Source: Entoloma clypeatum (Eukaryota > Basidiomycota > Agaricomycetes > Agaricales > Entolomataceae). Taken from it: DNA of 64,000 bases. How positions within the stretch are numbered: position 1 is the stretch's first letter; every line of letters starts with the position of its first letter. Location: positions 5,518,001 to 5,582,000 of the forward strand of contig OY751486.1 of assembly GCA_963565915.1 (NCBI GenBank). Direction: 5' to 3'. The position numbers were made by a program, and so were the translations under genes. Below, one piece after another: positions 33,375 through 46,019 of this stretch. The notes under the pieces are model-generated. The model saw only the letters and a program-made list of their open reading frames with translations, was not told the origin of the DNA and searched no databases.

Positions 33375-34786
33375 CGCCTCCAATCATCCAACTGCACCCT
33401 CATTATATCAGCCCGGGACCAAACAAGCCATTCACCGCCTTCCAGTGGAGGTACTCGCGCAGATTTTTCTGTTATGTCTACCAGTGGTTCGCACGCCTTC
33501 ACCTTCGCACGCGCCACTTTTACTCTGCCAAATCTGTTCGTCCTGGAGGCATATTGCCCTGCAAACACCAATGCTATGGACCACTCTTTATGGAGATTTC
33601 TCTGGGAGATACGTGGGTGGTGCCTGATCGACACCGCCAAGCAGCGTTGCACTGGTTCTCCCAGGCTGGATGCTACACGATGGACTTGCAGATATGGACT
33701 AATATCCATCCATACACAAATCGAGATCATTCCGGCCACTCCGCATACTCTGCGAACTTCATGACCCAGCTCTTCCTTCCTCGAGTTGACAAGATCAAAA
33801 GCCTACACCTGACATTTCAGGACCTTTACGACATTTGCTGTCTGCTCCAGTATCCGGACGAAGACCAGGAAGACCTCCCAGAATACGTGTGGGACTTGCC
33901 AAATCTGGAGTTCCTGACGGTCATCTGCGATCTGAACTACCGCGTCGACGGATCCGATTTCACCGCGTTTCGATCTATGCCGAAGCTTCACACCGTCACC
34001 CTCAACAATGTTTTTATCAGTGACGAGAGCAACGTCCACCTCCCTTGGGCCCAATTGACCTCTTTGACAATCCAGTACATCTCCGAAGCGCTCTGGCGCA
34101 TTCTCATCTCTCAATCTCCCAACCTCCAGAGCGGGTGCTTCAGCATCAACGAAAGAGATACTGACCTAGAAGGTCTCCCTTCCATTGACACCACGCTCAC
34201 CCGCTTGACCGCTCTCAGCACTACCTTCTACAACATGTCAGATCCGTCGGTCTTTGAGGGTATCCGACTCCCAGCTCTCCGAGACTTTGCGATGTTCCAG
34301 GAATTTGACCAGGATATATTCCTCTGGACAGCGCCGGAGCACATGTTCGAGCAATTGGCACCCATAACCACGCTATCGCTCGGGGACCGCATCTCCCCTC
34401 CTCATATCATCAGCCTCCTCCGCCACACTGCGAACGTGACCACTTTCAGGATCGAGTTGGACAACGGGCACGCGGACGTTTTCGCAGCTCTCACACTTCA
34501 TGGTAGTAGATCCGAGGGAGTTCTCCTTCCAAAGCTCGACACCATGTGCATTCGCACACCTCGTCGGTGGGGGGCCGATCCGGTTGCGATCCCGGTTTTC
34601 GTCAAAATGGTCGCGTCGCGGTCGCTGAGCGATGCCGTGGCTCTGGGCGTGTCACCATTGCGGGATGTCGAGCTAGGAATTCCCTTGTATGAGAACACGC
34701 TGCGGAAGGATGTGGAGGCTGTTCTCCAGCAGTGGACTCACAAGGCCGATATGCCACGGATAAGATATGTGAAGTATGGATGGTAA
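33361..34786 (+). pseudogene. F-box/LRR-like protein gene with one frameshift
   Basis: ATG at 33361. The F-box is intact in the first frame (AIHRLPVEVLAQIFLLCLP, then CSSWRHIALQTPMLWTTLYG). At about 33586-33600 the coding sense moves to another frame, which stays open to 34786. There the substrate-binding-like half follows: WFSQAGCYTM, LPWAQLTSLTIQYI, DTTLTRLTALS, IRLPALRDFAMF. The total would be about 475 residues, normal for Agaricomycete F-box proteins that feed substrates to SCF. No intron explains the switch, so it is a one-base indel, either real or a sequencing error. The rest shows no stop, which favours a recent or technical change. An assembly gap begins 14 bp after the stop. Confidence 0.8.
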
Positions 34787-34799
34787 TAGGGTTAACTTC

Positions 34800-34999
34800 N
34801 NNNNNNNNNNNNNNNNNNNNNNNNNNNNNNNNNNNNNNNNNNNNNNNNNNNNNNNNNNNNNNNNNNNNNNNNNNNNNNNNNNNNNNNNNNNNNNNNNNNN
34901 NNNNNNNNNNNNNNNNNNNNNNNNNNNNNNNNNNNNNNNNNNNNNNNNNNNNNNNNNNNNNNNNNNNNNNNNNNNNNNNNNNNNNNNNNNNNNNNNNNN
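34800..34999. other. assembly gap (200 N)
   Basis: Exactly 200 N, a scaffolder's default gap of unknown true size. Confidence 1.
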
Positions 35000-35060
35000 A
35001 CACCTGTCCCAGACTAATTCGAGCGTCCTCTCCCAGCACCCCCCATCCTACACCTCCACC

Positions 35061-35617
35061 ATGGCCACCGTCTACTTCGCAGGCGCACACAACTTCTCCA
35101 TCCATGCTATCAATTTTGGAACCATCACGGGAGGCCTGACATATCGCACCATCACATACACCTCCAGCTCCCACAACACCGAGACACGAACAACGACAGG
35201 CTCTCATAACCAGACAACCACCACCCTTCGTCAGTTTTCTCTCCCACATAAGATGTCAACTTACCTTCATTATCATCGTTCTTCCCAGTCGAAGAGGCAC
35301 CTCTGGATGCTATCGACCACCCTTCGACTGAAGCCAGTGAGGCGCCGCAGGAGCTTACGCAAGGTTTGTCCCCCCTCCAAGCACGCCTCGGATGGTTTAG
35401 CCTTATCCACGCCCTATACAGAAAACGCAAACGTGGTCGCAACGAGGCAAGAAGCGCCCCCGGCTCATCGCGTAATTATGGCTGTATAAATCACACCTAT
35501 ACTCAATCACGATTCCATCACACAGCGCCTTTGTCTCATGAGCCCGCTCAGATCGAAGAAGCATCCCCACCTCGCCCAAAATTCAAATCAAACAATCCTT
35601 TCCGTCATATGGTTTAG
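35061..35617 (+). CDS. small protein with amyloid-like N-terminus
   Basis: Two inferred exons, 35061-35229 and 35289-35617, joined across a 59-bp intron (donor GTCAGT, acceptor CCCAG) that keeps the frame; 165 residues. The start ATG is in a CACCATGG context. The N-terminus reads GAHNFSIHAINFGTITGG, followed by a Thr/Ser/Asn-rich stretch (to about residue 55), an acidic segment and a basic block (HALYRKRKRGRNEARS). Short 'HNF-I-x-NFG-x-I-x-GG' N-termini occur on several Agaricomycete accessory proteins and resemble prion-like nucleation motifs; that reading is an inference. No enzyme domain. It sits right after an assembly gap, so an upstream exon cannot be excluded. Confidence 0.5.
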
Positions 35618-36493
35618 TTGTACGAAAAGTCCCCCCAGGAAGGACGATGGGAAGATTGTACGTTATTTCCCGTTTCTATCGGTAATTACCTTGCTTACGA
35701 TCTGGGTCAGGAGGATGAATCGTAGGGGTCTACTTAGCTACGCCTTGAAATCGCCTTATCTCCGAGAATATGCTTTATGGTCTTCCCGCATTCTTATCAA
35801 GAATACATCGCGGACAGCCCCCCAAAAGGCGTATGTGACAATTCAGGTGCAGGGTGAACGAGATCCAGTGACTAAGCGTGCGGATCGTCACTCAGTCGCG
35901 TTTCTGTTGGCCCTCCCACCTCTACACTCGGCAGGCCATGAAGTTCAGAAGATGTTGTGGTATTGGTGGTGGTTACGAATTAGAATGATGAATAGGGGTT
36001 ATCCATTCGACTTATCAAGCTCTCCCAGAAAAAGAGACCGTTTCCCACGGCCCTTCTTCCCACTATGCCGTCTCCACAGTCGCGACATGGACCTTATGCA
36101 AAGTGAGGCCCTCAGAGTGCTGCGTTCACTCGCACCCCGCGCACGATCGTCGAAACCCCGTCCGCCCTCGACTGCCAAACCACCCACAGTACTACCTCCT
36201 GCCCACGTATCGTTAAATCTCTACACTGGCACACCAGACAGAAAGCAAGTGTATTGGAGGGAAGATACTTACATGCATCACATTCCAATCCCAGGAGTTT
36301 GCACTGTAACTGTCGCGTATGAGAGTCCTTCCGAGCTACCCTAGTATCGCGGGCTCGAAATCGCGAGACATGGTCTAGCCTCGTCTAAGACTCGCGTCTT
36401 ATCATGACCCGTCCTCTACGATTCCGTTTGACCTCCTTTCTACGCCTCAGAATCCATATCCCTTTCCACCGCAGGCGACGAAAGAACCGCAAA
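35618..36493. other. intergenic region
   Basis: A plus-strand frame covers most of it (to 36344) but shows only low-complexity basic composition and no domain. Promoter of the downstream RBR gene expected here. Confidence 0.4.
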
Positions 36494-38402
36494 ATGAGCG
36501 CTCAACCACAACCTCCATCTCTAGCAGCTGGTGTATCCCCAGCAGAAGAGTCCCCGGACGATCTGGATGAAGAGTCATGCAGGACCCGCGTCCTAGCTGT
36601 CCTTCCAGATGTCGAACCCGAGCACCTCAAAACTCTCGTCGTTGCGAACATCGCTGAGCACGGAACCGCTGCCACAGAACGCGTCATCGAGACGCTTCTC
36701 GACGACGAGACCTACCCCAGGGTCGACGTCAGCACGAAGAGGAAACGCACCGATGACGACGCCGATGGGGAACTGTGGTTGACGACCAAGTACGTCAAGA
36801 TCGACTACGGGGACCACGAGAGGCCTTTCCTTGGTGGGGTGCACTATGCCGAACTTGCCTTGGTGCGATTTTTTTAGTTTATCTCGCAGGTGAAATCGAG
36901 AGTCTTAAAAATGATTGGGATACAGGCACAACTCCAGACAGAGTTTCCTTACGTCCACAAACCCTCCCTGCGCAAAGCTCTGAAGGAGCACAACGGTTTG
37001 TACGCGCCGACGTACATTTTCCTCGTCGAAGAAGAACTTCTCTACCACACCTCCGAGGGCCAGGACAATTCCCTCCTGTACCCACGCCGCAAAACAGGTT
37101 TTCGAGCCAAGGGAAAGAAGCCAGCGTTATACGACACCGCGTTCTATCGAGAAATATCCTGGATGCACGACGTCTACGGCGACAAGAAGCCGGACGACCG
37201 CGAATTGGACTCCGAGGACTTTGAATGTGGGTGCTGTTTCACATCGTTCAAACTCGTAAGGCTATCTCTCTCTCTCACACACAACACCCATCACTAACGC
37301 CCTACTGCTATCCTTCAGAAAGAGATGGTCCAGTGCCCGAACGCGCATCTCTTCTGCAGAGAATGCGTAGCCACGCACGCTTCCAGCCGGATCGGCGTGC
37401 ACGACCCGGACATCAAGTGCATGGATACCTCCGGGTGCGCGCGCATGTTCGCTGTATACGAGCTGTACCAGGTTCTCCCACCGAAGCTGCTGTCCCAGTT
37501 CGAGCGCATCAGCCAGCGCAAGGAGGTGCTCGCTGCGGGGCTGGAGGGGCTGGAGGAGTGTCCGTTCTGTGAATGGGCGTGCGTCATCGAGTCCAAGGAG
37601 GAGAAATTGTTGAGGTGTGGGAACGAGGAGGCGTGTGGGGTCGTCAGTTGTCGGAACTGTAAACATGTGGTACCGTTGATCTTTCTTAGCGTGGCTTTTT
37701 TTTTCTTCTAAAGAAGGCGGTGCAGGATCATCTTCCCAGAGCCTGTGAAGGTGCGCCTTTTAGACTTTTTTCATTGGAGTTGTTCTGAAGAGATACAGAA
37801 GTACATGGGGACGGAAGGCGTACGGTCGAAGAGGCCATGAGTATGTGATAATCTCAATCTTCGATGCTCATACTTACATATTGTTACCCCAAGGCAACGC
37901 CCTAGTGCACAAATGTCCGAGTTGCAAGAAATGTTCGTTCAATCTCCTTACTTTTACGCAGTTTAACAGTTCTCGCTTCCAGCGTTCATCAAAGAAACCG
38001 GGGTGAATAATTCTTTTTCCGCGACTCTTGTCTGTATTAACGTCTACGCGTGGAAGTGCAACCACATGGTCTGCCCCTGTGGTGCATCCTCGTGTTATGC
38101 CTGCCGCAAGCTCATGAGGTATCACGTCGATATCCTGGTGAGTATCCTTCGTCGCACTTTTCCCATAGTCTTCTGGAAGTGACTTCCTTTGGATCCAAGT
38201 GTCCCCGCAATGGCTTGGCGACAGCGTCACTGCACCGGGAGGATGTACGCCCTCTCTTTAGATCCAATTCAAAGCTGCAGAGCTCAGTTGAACGGTCCGA
38301 ACACAGGTGTCGGCAGCAAAGAGCCATGCGATCAAGGAGTACACAAAAAAGCATCCAGAAGTGGACGTCAAGCTCCTGGAGGTCGAGGTGTCTTCATGGT
38401 AA
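36494..38402 (+). CDS. RBR-type (RING-IBR-RING) E3 ubiquitin ligase
   Basis: ATG 36494 (MSAQPQPP). Inferred exons: 36494-36862, 36926-37255, 37319-37666, 37714-37750, 37799-37840, 37894-37932, 37983-38002, 38057-38137, plus 3' exon(s) to about 38402. Introns are 47-63 bp. RING1 is FECGCCFTSFKL then MVQCPNAHLFCRECV. The IBR is CPFCEWACVIES then CGVVSCRNCKHK and LPRACEE. RING2 is HKCPSCKKSFIKETG then CNHMVCPCGASSCYACRKL, where the Cys of CNHM is the expected catalytic one that carries ubiquitin. The order and spacing resemble the RNF216/TRIAD3 subgroup. After RING2 the usual Cys/His-rich continuation is not clear. A helical tail (KEYTKKHPEVDVKLLEVE) ending at 38402 fits the family, but the joining exon is unresolved. 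Confidence 0.85.
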
Positions 38403-41400
38403 GATTCGTGAATTCAAATGGCTGGTCCTACGTTGTTGGCGGACACTTGACGGTGATTGCTACCCTCAGAAGTTCTAGCATTGAAAGACTTGCATCAGAT
38501 TGGAGGTACTGACGATGTAGGGATGGAAATCGAAAGTAGTTCGCGGACTCGTCACTACTACAAAGAAAATATGTCCATGAAAAAAACTCGCAGACGGCGC
38601 CACCATCATCCGACGCGGAGTGAATATCAGGGAAGGAAGAAGCAACGTGGGGTGGGAGAGGTGTTCGGATATGTGGCGAGCAATAGAATGCTAAATATGG
38701 TTACTTTCGATCAGGGCGATAGCGGTGGCCGCGTGAGATGACGATCCTCTACATTGATATAACAGGATAGAAATATCGTAAGTGTCGCTGGGGATTGAGG
38801 AACAATAAGACAACGTCAACCCTGAGCTTGAATGACGGAATACAGTTCACGATGACAGAGAGACAATTGGCAGTGTAAGCGAGACGTGTGGCGTGAGTGC
38901 GAAGCGTTCTTGCTTGGAATACTTTGGGGAGGAGAAGACACCACAGGACGATTGAGGAAGTAATGCGGGATGCCAGCGGCAAGGAGGTTTGTTGATAACG
39001 GAACCGAATTGAATCGAGATGCGATACATAGCAACCAAGCACATGGGGCTCCACCGCGTCCCCGAATAAAACATGTACTTAGGCTTGAGCATCTGCCAGG
39101 AACCATCCTGCGATCTCGTGGGAGTCCTCCGTCATTCGATAAAGAGAAGAAACGGAGGTGGCGCAGGTGTAGTGTTCAGGCATGAAACGAGGTGTTTCTG
39201 CGGGGAGCGCGATATCTAGGACGTGGGCGTGTGGGAGGTGAGAAAGGATGGGTTGATTCATGTGAAACGCACCGGCTATGGAGCTGAAGCGGATGGGCAA
39301 GGTTCCGGCACGAATAAGTCCCCACGCCGCGTATGTGTGAAAAGGCGGGAGGTACGTGAAAATGCGTTCACGGTCCGGGGCTCGCAATACGGCAAATCTC
39401 TAAAGACCAAAAAGGGAGGACGCCACAGCTACAGAGGATGAGGGGACCACTAGAAGGATGGTGAAAACATAGAAAGGGAGAAACACCCAAGCAGGAACAA
39501 ATTTTATTCGGGGTCCCTGGACCCCTAGGGGCATTAGGTACCTGTGCCAACGACAAGAGCCCGCTCCCCGCCATCATGGCACGTTCGAGGGCCCAAGATT
39601 GAGCACCGTGCTCGGGGGCCGGGGGTGCCTGAACATTTGCGCCGTCGGTGTTTCAGGCACACATAGTCGCCATGAGAGTTCGGATGGTTCGTCACAACGG
39701 AAAATCCGAAGATAATCGAGATGATCCCGACACGGGTAAGTAGGTTAGGCGGGCAGCCCACAATCGAGATGCGGCAGGTTCTTTCTGATCGAGAGTACTC
39801 TGTCAATTTCAAAGGTTTCGAAACAGTTCACTTGAGCTATATCAGAGTCCAAACATTTTGTTACTTGGTTTCTCGGATGCTCCCCAAGTCCTCGGAGGCG
39901 GGGGGAGGTGAACCAGCGGGGCCGGCTTAGGCCGCGGCACTCAGACCTTTGAGAACGAGATGGAGGGGGACATATTCGGTGCGTGGATTTGAAGGCCTCA
40001 GTCCGGTACTGGGGCAGCGGAGTCGTGGAAGGAAAATAGGAATGGCGTCAGCAACTGACGGAAAGTAGAACCATGATATGAAACGACTCGGCGGGGTAGT
40101 CCTGCTGTGGTGGTAGACAGGTCCAGATGAGAAGACTGCGTTGGGGAAAGAGGAAGCAAGTGCCAGGTGGGCGTGTAATGGTCGATGCCGCGAGGCGGGC
40201 CTCGTGGTAGGGGCGTGGCCTTTGATGTGACTAGTACTTATTAGCGTCCGAAGACTATGTCTCGCGATACGTACAATAAGAGTCGCCTGCTCGCGGCATG
40301 AGGCAGGTAGAAACGTGTACAATCAGTGCACAATCAATCGAAATGACGGAGCCCCGGCTGAATTCATATTCGACGATTGGTGGCGGTGGTGGTGGAGCAC
40401 TGCTTGGAAGGAGGACGGGGGATCGGTGGTGGTAGTGGGGATGATCATCGGCTGATTTAAGTTTGCACCCACATGTTAGGAATCAGAGCGTGGAGCGAGA
40501 GACAGAGGGACATGGCGGAGACGTTTCTGATCGCAGAAATAGAGACACCAGGGTTCATGCTGTGCTAGACGACCGCGGTTCACAAAGTCTCAAGGAAGGC
40601 GCTATGGCCGGAGCGACATTGGTTTTTTTCTGCGAGCTGCGGTGAGAAATGTGAGATGCTGGAATTGTGCTGGAACGCACTGATCAGGGCTGATTATACT
40701 GATCTCGATAGAGTTCAATCATGGTGGATCTAGGCTCCAGAGCGCCGAGATAAAGGTATATAGATGGAGACCTGACGTGTGTGTACAGGTGTGTACCTTG
40801 GGGAGTGGTTAAAAGACCGCTTGGCGACGACCATTGAGGTCAAATTGAGCGTCAAAGGTCGGCCGAGCGTGTCAGTGTGTGGGAAGATTCTGAATGCCAG
40901 ACACACGTGACACCGTCCGCCTCATGGACCGTTGTCGTTGTTCGGCAGGACCCGCTGGTTGTGAACCCGTGGTGGCGGTTTTTTCGGAAAACCTGAATCA
41001 AGGAGGTTTTAGTCGGAAGGGAGGGAGGAGGGTGGAGCGATTTTGGACCCGCCATGCCAAGTTGTCGGGGGTGGGTGGTGAGGCGGCTGATCGGAATGGT
41101 TGATTCGTTGATGCAGCCCTTGATCGAAATAGAGTCCGTTGACGGCAACGAGTCATGGGTACCTTCGCGCCTGGAGATTACTCCGGATGAGTAGGATCGG
41201 ATAAAATGCTGAGATTTCGAATTGATTTCGAAGCCGAGGTAACCTTCGTCTTCCCTGCACGCCTGGTGGGAACCTTGCATGTCCCAGTTAGACCATAAAG
41301 GGAGACCCGACGGGGGACACCACTCTCGACTCATGACACACCGCTTTACGTCCCCTGCTAACCTTGCTAATAAAGTCTTCCACTCACCAGGTCCTGTCCC

Positions 41401-41561
41401 CCCCCTCGGTTTCCCCATCAGAGGAGCCCACATATGCCACCCGTTCGCACGCAGGACGCGAACGACTCCGAGGGCACATCTGATGGTCAGTCTTCTCTTC
41501 CTCTCATCGGCCTCCCTCAATTCCAACGTCCCCAGAGCCCTTATTATTCGTTGACCGACCC
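38403..41561. other. long region without a supported gene
   Basis: About 3.2 kb. A minus-strand stretch at 38749-39387 is nearly one open frame with a single stop, but has no recognised motif. A 262-codon minus frame at 40852-41640 overlaps the HMG gene promoter and start and has the biased composition of a shadow frame. The right end probably holds the HMG-box gene promoter. Confidence 0.4.
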
Positions 41562-44005
41562 ATGACTTACACCTTCCGCGCCGACTCTCAAAGCGCCCCC
41601 GCCGTTTCTGATGGCCCCATCCCATCCACCTCCTCTGCAACCTTCCCGGCCCTTACAGAAATAGAGCTTCCACAGCCCTCCACCCCACCACGTCCCTCTC
41701 ACAGCAGGCGCCGTGACGCATCATACATCCCCCGTCCCCCCAACGCCTTCATCCTCTTCCGCTCTTCCTTCATCCGTTCGCAACAGGTCACGGGAAAGGT
41801 CGAGGGGAACCACTCGAATCTCTCAAAAATAATCGGTGTGTCCCCTTCTTCTGCCTTCTAGGTGCCATACCCATACCCTTTCATCATCAGGCATGTATTG
41901 GAAGACTCTGCCTCAAGCCGAACGCGACGAATGGGAAGCCAAGGCCGTGATCGCCCAGGATGAACATCGGAGACGCTATCCCGACTGGCGTTTTCGTCCT
42001 GCCACCGCCACCATCGCCAAGCTCAAGCTCCAAAACGGCTCTGCGCGTCCGCGGAGACGTCGCGTTCAGAATACCAAAGATCCACCTGATGGGGCTGGAG
42101 GAGGATCCCAGTCTGAGCCGGTGGTCGATTCCTCTCGTGACGGACAGGACATGAAGGGCAAGGGTAGGGCAAAGTCTGCTGGCAGGGGACGAGGGAGGGG
42201 ACGAGGACGAACAAAGACCGAGGTGTCGCAGGGAGGAAAGGCAGTGAAGAAGGATGACGATAGGGAGGAGCAGAGGTTCGCCAAGATCGCAGATCTGCTG
42301 GTTGAGGGGAAGAAAGGTGTCGAGTTGGAGGCCGCCGTTCAAGAGTGGGAGCGAGGAAGGAAGGGTGGACGTCGTCAAGAGAGGGGAACCGGTGGATCGA
42401 TTTGGACTGGTGACTCCCCAACGTTCGCCGTTACCGTCTTCAGTTCCGACCCTTCCAGTTCCACCCCCCTCCATATCCCATCCGAGCCGCCGTCGACATC
42501 AACATCGGCAGGCGCATCTCCCATCGTCCCGTCCGGGTCCCCTTCTTCGTGGCCAGTTACGCCGATCATCGGACCCTCCGCGTCAAGCACGTCGTCTGGC
42601 AACGTCGTGGACCCAGACTACTCCACACGCGATGGCCCTCGCAGGAGCATTCGTTTACGCAGCCCACGCCGTCCTCACCAACGGACACGCTTTCAAGAAC
42701 GGTCACGTAGTCCTGAGCGAAAGGGATCTCACCCAGGCTCACCCACACACTCTCATCCTCAGGCGGATGTCCCGTCCGACAAAGACGAATCCCAGGGCCC
42801 CGGACAGTATCACTCCCCACCAGAAGTCAGCCCAGCTCTTTCCTCAGTGCCTCTCACACACCTCTTCAAGAGGTCCCTTTCCGCTCCTGCTCCCCGTCAT
42901 CCACCCCTTCTACCCCAGTCACTGCCGGCCGCCTCATCAACACCTCGTCACCACCCTTTGGACCAGATGGCAAGACCTAGTGCGGACCAACGAAGATTGG
43001 GCGAGTCGGAGACATCTTCAATAGAATATCACCCACCGCATTTCCAACCCGCCCACCTTCGCCGCTCTCTTTCGCTTATTCCCAACCACCCCAAATCCAA
43101 CCTCCCCACACGACATCAGCATAGCCTCAGCACGCATTATGAAGACCCTCAACCTCACCATCGGGACCAGCGGCATAACGAAGCTGGTCACCAGCATCGA
43201 CCCCAGACAGCACGAGCAATGACGTGGCAGGAAGTGGAAGACCGTCGACAGCTGGACGTGCAGAAGGGGACCAGTAGCTGGTGGGAAGACGACGTTGAGA
43301 CACGGAACGACACAAACGAGGGACGGGAAGGGATCTATGAATACGAAGGCGAGCCGGCGAGGGACGGTTCCTTTGAAGATGATGACTCAGAGAACCTGGG
43401 GTATCCTCCGGAACAGCATCGCGACGTACGTGAACACTCGTCTCGTTTAATCCGATCCTTGTTTGATTATGTCTTTGCAGACCTTGAGGTCGGAGGCTCC
43501 TCCGATGAACGATGGAAGCCACGTCGTGAGATGGACAGACCTGCCAGGAAGGAGAGGCCTCGTATCTGCGAACCTCAGCCTCGAGACCCCGTTTGTCGGC
43601 CACCTGGTCCCCGGTCCTTTCGCCTCGAGCTCCTCCACCACCGTCGTTGATCCTTCGTCAGGACTGGCCGTACCCGTTTCGTATCAATCAGGCCTCTCCT
43701 TCCCTGCACACGCAGGAGGATTCTTCTTTCCCTCCGCACCGGAACGTATATCGCCCGTGACGCCGCTGTCGTCGTTCTCCTCGCTTGCGGGCTGGGACGG
43801 TGAAGCGAAACACGTTGATGCGGGTTCGTTGTCTGGAGCAGAGGACGCAGAACGACGGTCAGGCTTGTCTTCTGGGGCATGGCATGCAGGTCCTGGGTCG
43901 GTATGGGGGCATGTGCAGCCTTTGGGATCGCAAGGTGGAAGCGGAGATTGGCGAAGTGGAGCTGGGGAATGCCAGTGGCAGGGTGGGAATGGCGAGCGGC
44001 CTTGA
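41562..44005 (+). CDS. HMG-box transcription factor
   Basis: Three inferred exons, 41562-41835, 41891-43425 and 43481-44005, with two 55-bp GT-AG introns and a continuous frame; 777 residues. An HMG box of the MAT_HMG type lies at about residues 55-125 (YIPRPPNAFILFRSSFI, LSKIIG, then MYWKTLP and HRRRYPDWRFRP). The first intron splits the box at KIIG, a common position in fungal MAT-type HMG genes. A basic RGRGRGRGR segment follows, then long Ser/Pro/His-rich, probably disordered sequence. Basidiomycete proteins of this kind regulate mating and fruiting genes; the target here is unknown. Without the second intron the frame would end at 43650 with an arginine-rich tail; the spliced form is preferred. 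Confidence 0.9.
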
Positions 44006-46019
44006 CTGGGGAGTGACTGTGAGGTATCGTGGTTGGCCTAGCTCTCCTATTCGCTTCAGAACTTCTTTCCTCCTGACTTTCTGTATCATACTAGTACTTT
44101 ACCTTCGTACGATGTTTGACCACACCTCTTGATCCAGATTTGTACCATAGCTTTCTTTCGTCTTCAACTGTATGTACCACCTCTGTTCTTTTGCGCCATT
44201 CATATATGTATCATATTCCTAGACGCATGTTTCCTCGTCACTTCAACTGTATAATATCCATTCGATCTCATAGTTAGGTTCATTCGTCATAACATAGACG
44301 TCCTATAAAGTTGTGAATAATCATACGGGCCAGGGGCTCCCTAGTTACCACGGCGCGTATCCGCACCCTCATCAATCTCAAACCTACCAGAGTTGACGTT
44401 CCGCTGATTATGAGGTTGAGAGTTGAACATGCTGGTCGGCTTTCGGATCTTAATCACACAAACCTCCTTCATTTCTTGTTCTTGTACCCCTGATATCGCC
44501 CTAAGAGCCCTGTTCCCTCTCAAGTCACGACACCTCCTGAACACCGTAGCTTGTACCTGTCACCTTCAAAACTCTCGATTCTGACAACCACAGCGCCAAT
44601 CCGGGATGAACAGCCTCAACTTAGACACTGGCTATGGCACTATAATCGAGGTTGTTGGAGAAGCGGCGAATACGGGAAAGATGAAGGATGAAGGCGGGAT
44701 ATCTGAGGCGGTAGACAGGACCGACAACGAGAGTACAGCACGGAGAGAGAGGGAAAATTTGGTGAAAGAGCAGCCGAGCTGCCAGGGGGGCTACAGGGGT
44801 GAAACCGAGACAGCTGCAGGACACTTATCCAGATACAGACGCAGAACTGTGGTTTCTTCGCGGACGGAGTGGGACACGGGTTGTGACGGCTTGAAGAGGT
44901 ATGTCCCCTATAAAATTTCAATCTCGTAGATTCTCCTTTACTTACGTCCTTTGTTGACAGCTTATGGACTAGATGTGCGGTCGGTGAAGTCATGGGGACC
45001 AACGTTGGTTAGTAGGACACGATGTTGGAGGGAAGGAGAAAGGAGGAAGGGGGGACGCTGGGGTAAAGGCTGAAAGATATGCGCCTTCGCTTTGTCCGGA
45101 TGCGTCACGAGCAGGAAGAGTATGATCGCCCATGATCAGGTTGACCTAGGCGAAACATCGGTGGGTACGGCCTCCTTCTCATCAGACCTCCTCATGTTAA
45201 CATCGGCGAAGCTCAGGCTCTTTACTCACTCACGATCTTCAAGGTCATTTACCGATCGAGACTTTCGAGACGAGTGTTGTTGGACTCCTGGTTTTGGTGA
45301 GTACAGATCCTCCATTTATGAAGTACTGGGTCTGAACGGCGGTTTAGTGTGAACTTTCTCCATATACACCCATCTTACTCTCCCTTATGCCTATCATCCC
45401 AGTTACTTCTGCGCTAGTGGGACATGGTTCATTGGCTCATTTTCGGGGCAGGGGCGAGTCGGAGGCCAAGCTAGGGGCAAATCGTCATGTGGGAATGTGG
45501 GGGAGGCGGTCTGTAGCTACGATCGACCTGGCACGCCGCTGCATTCATTTCGCTGGTTGGAAACCTGGACATAAGTAGGTTTTCCGTTCGTTTCGGACCC
45601 TGGCACCCAAGCGAGATACACTTCCACTCCTTGACTTCGCACGCATGCCAATGGGCGGCGCTATGCTTCGCCACCAAGATCTTTGATGGAGATGGTTCCG
45701 GGGTCCCGCCCGCCTCATGTTTGGCACGGGGCGTCCAATCATAGGCGCATGATTCTTGGAGCGGCGCTGCCGTCTTGCACGTTGCACGCATCAGATGCCA
45801 CATCGGGACGCAAAGCGCCCAGAAAGGCGAAAAGGCTCCAGAACTTGTTTGGCTGTGGGAGTATATTTTGGGCATATGAACCTCATGGCGTATCAATTGT
45901 AAATGGACTTTCCCGCCGCTCCCCAAATTGTCCCCCCCATCCCCGCCAACGCATCAGATCCAGGTACCCCGTTCTCCCCAACCATAACCACTGTCTCCTA
46001 GCCATTTTCTCCCTCCAAC
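44006..46019. other. intergenic region
   Basis: About 2 kb between two plus-strand genes: AT-rich 3' flank to about 44330, then sequence with only short frames and no recognisable domain. Promoter of the 46020 gene expected near the right end. Confidence 0.5.

Noticed and set aside
35538..36344. 268-codon plus-strand frame
   Set aside because: No domain. Its first part overlaps, in another frame, the better-supported second exon of the 35061-35617 gene.
40852..41640. 262-codon minus-strand frame
   Set aside because: Overlaps the start of the HMG-box gene, has no domain, and its composition fits a reverse shadow of GC-rich DNA.
41887..42474. 195-codon minus-strand frame inside the HMG-box gene
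   Set aside because: Antisense shadow of a long plus-strand coding exon with a recognised domain.
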